Origin: Pseudooceanicola pacificus
GTDB taxonomy: Bacteria > Pseudomonadota > Alphaproteobacteria > Rhodobacterales > Rhodobacteraceae
Direction: 5' to 3'
DNA length: 64,000 nucleotides
Assembly (NCBI RefSeq): GCF_009789075.1
Contig: NZ_WNXQ01000006.1
Span: forward strand, 1 to 64,000
Positions 63,626 through 64,000 of the stretch are shown here, one piece after another. Below the pieces are notes generated by a model that saw only the letters and a list, made by a program, of their open reading frames with translations, was not told the origin of the DNA and searched no databases. The stretch's first letter is position 1. Each line of letters starts with the position of its first letter. Made by a program: the position numbers and the translations under genes.

Positions 63626-64000
63626 TCAGCGGTTGGCGAACTGGGCAACCAGTTCAGGATCCTGTTCCAGCCCCGCCAGCCAGCCGGTGTCGAGCTTGGG
63701 AACCGAGGACACCAGCAGCCGCGAATAGGGATGTTCGGCTTCGGTGGACATGCGCGCCGCCGGCAGCGCCTCGACCACCTCGCCCTTGTACATCACCAGC
63801 ACGTCGTCGCAGATCGCCTCGACCGTGGACAGGTCATGGCTGATGAACATGTAGCTCAGCCCCAGCTCGCGCTGCAGCTCCTTGAGCAGTTCGAGGATCG
63901 CGGCGGCCACCACGGTGTCGAGCGCCGAGGTGATCTCGTCGCACAGGATCAGCTCGGGGCTGGCGGCCAGGGCCCGGGCCAGGTTGACCCGCTGCTTCTG
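63626..64000 (-). CDS. Oligopeptide/dipeptide ABC transporter ATP-binding protein, C-terminal part
   Basis: Partial; continues past the right edge. The visible part begins at QKQRVNLARALA just after the signature, then LILCDEITSALDTVV (Walker B and D-loop), MFISHDLSTVEAICDDV (H-loop) and AEHPYSRLLVSSVP, the typical OppD/OppF C-terminal region. Convergent with the lrp-like gene. Confidence 0.9.
   Translation of the reverse strand, partial: QKQRVNLARALAASPELILCDEITSALDTVVAAAILELLKELQRELGLSYMFISHDLSTVEAICDDVLVMYKGEVVEALPAARMSTEAEHPYSRLLVSSVPKLDTGWLAGLEQDPELVAQFANR

Noticed and set aside
1..64000. CRISPR arrays, tRNA/rRNA genes, insertion sequences, integrases
   Set aside because: None recognised on either strand; repeats seen are short dyads near promoters or terminators.

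Overview
The window is 64 kb of GC-rich, densely packed bacterial DNA. The gene families (TRAP and TTT carboxylate transporters, a matPQMAB-type malonate operon, THI5-like thiamine-precursor uptake, hydantoinase/oxoprolinase pairs, a BKACE/DUF849 enzyme) and the many 1-17 nt gene overlaps fit an alphaproteobacterium, most likely Rhodobacterales (Roseobacter/Paracoccus side). That placement is inference from family content, not a phylogeny. No rRNA, tRNA, CRISPR array, IS element or phage gene was seen. Most of the window is accessory catabolic and transport gene content.

Layout. (1) 1-4.6 kb, minus strand: a GAF-HlyD fusion, an RRE/PqqD-M50 peptidase-HlyD fusion and a SecA-like protein cut by the window edge; probably an uncharacterised export/processing system. 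(2) 4.9-9.8 kb: an SsuABC/TauABC-like importer plus an arylsulfotransferase-family protein, divergent from a LacI regulator, with two near-identical palindromic operators between them. (3) 9.9-16.3 kb: malonate uptake and use (matPQM, matA, matB) divergent from a GntR/FCD regulator. (4) 16.5-17.6 kb: an orphan zinc-free MDR oxidoreductase. (5) 17.9-25.4 kb: a PotABCD-type importer divergent from an acetylpolyamine-amidohydrolase-like protein, a gamma-glutamyltransferase-family enzyme and a TetR regulator. (6) 25.6-28.0 kb: an HSL-type esterase divergent from an omega-amino-acid transaminase, with an AT-rich palindrome between. (7) 28.2-36.4 kb: an eleven-gene thiamin operon under a TPP riboswitch (thiD, O, S, G, E, F, Y, tenA, thiZ, a second tenA, thiX).

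(8) 36.6-53.6 kb is the most unusual part: two complete TTT transporters (tctABC), three DUF6282 amidohydrolase-like paralogues (one with its metal ligands replaced), a LigI-like amidohydrolase, a SnoaL-like protein, an MFS transporter, an IclR regulator, a BKACE enzyme, a hotdog thioesterase, an HpcH/HpaI aldolase, a cupin-like protein and an alpha/beta-hydrolase-fold protein lacking its nucleophile serine. A 17-bp palindrome, RTTTC-N7-GAAAY, occurs in four intergenic spaces of this region and probably defines an IclR regulon, tying the pieces into one undescribed acid-catabolic pathway.

(9) 53.7-56.8 kb: an SSADH-type aldehyde dehydrogenase, a tartrate/D-malate dehydrogenase and an aldehyde dehydrogenase remnant. 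(10) 57.2-63.6 kb: HyuB/HyuA hydantoinase/oxoprolinase subunits, a DAO-family FAD oxidoreductase and a divergent Lrp/AsnC regulator. (11) The right edge holds the C-terminal part of an Opp/Dpp-type ABC ATPase.
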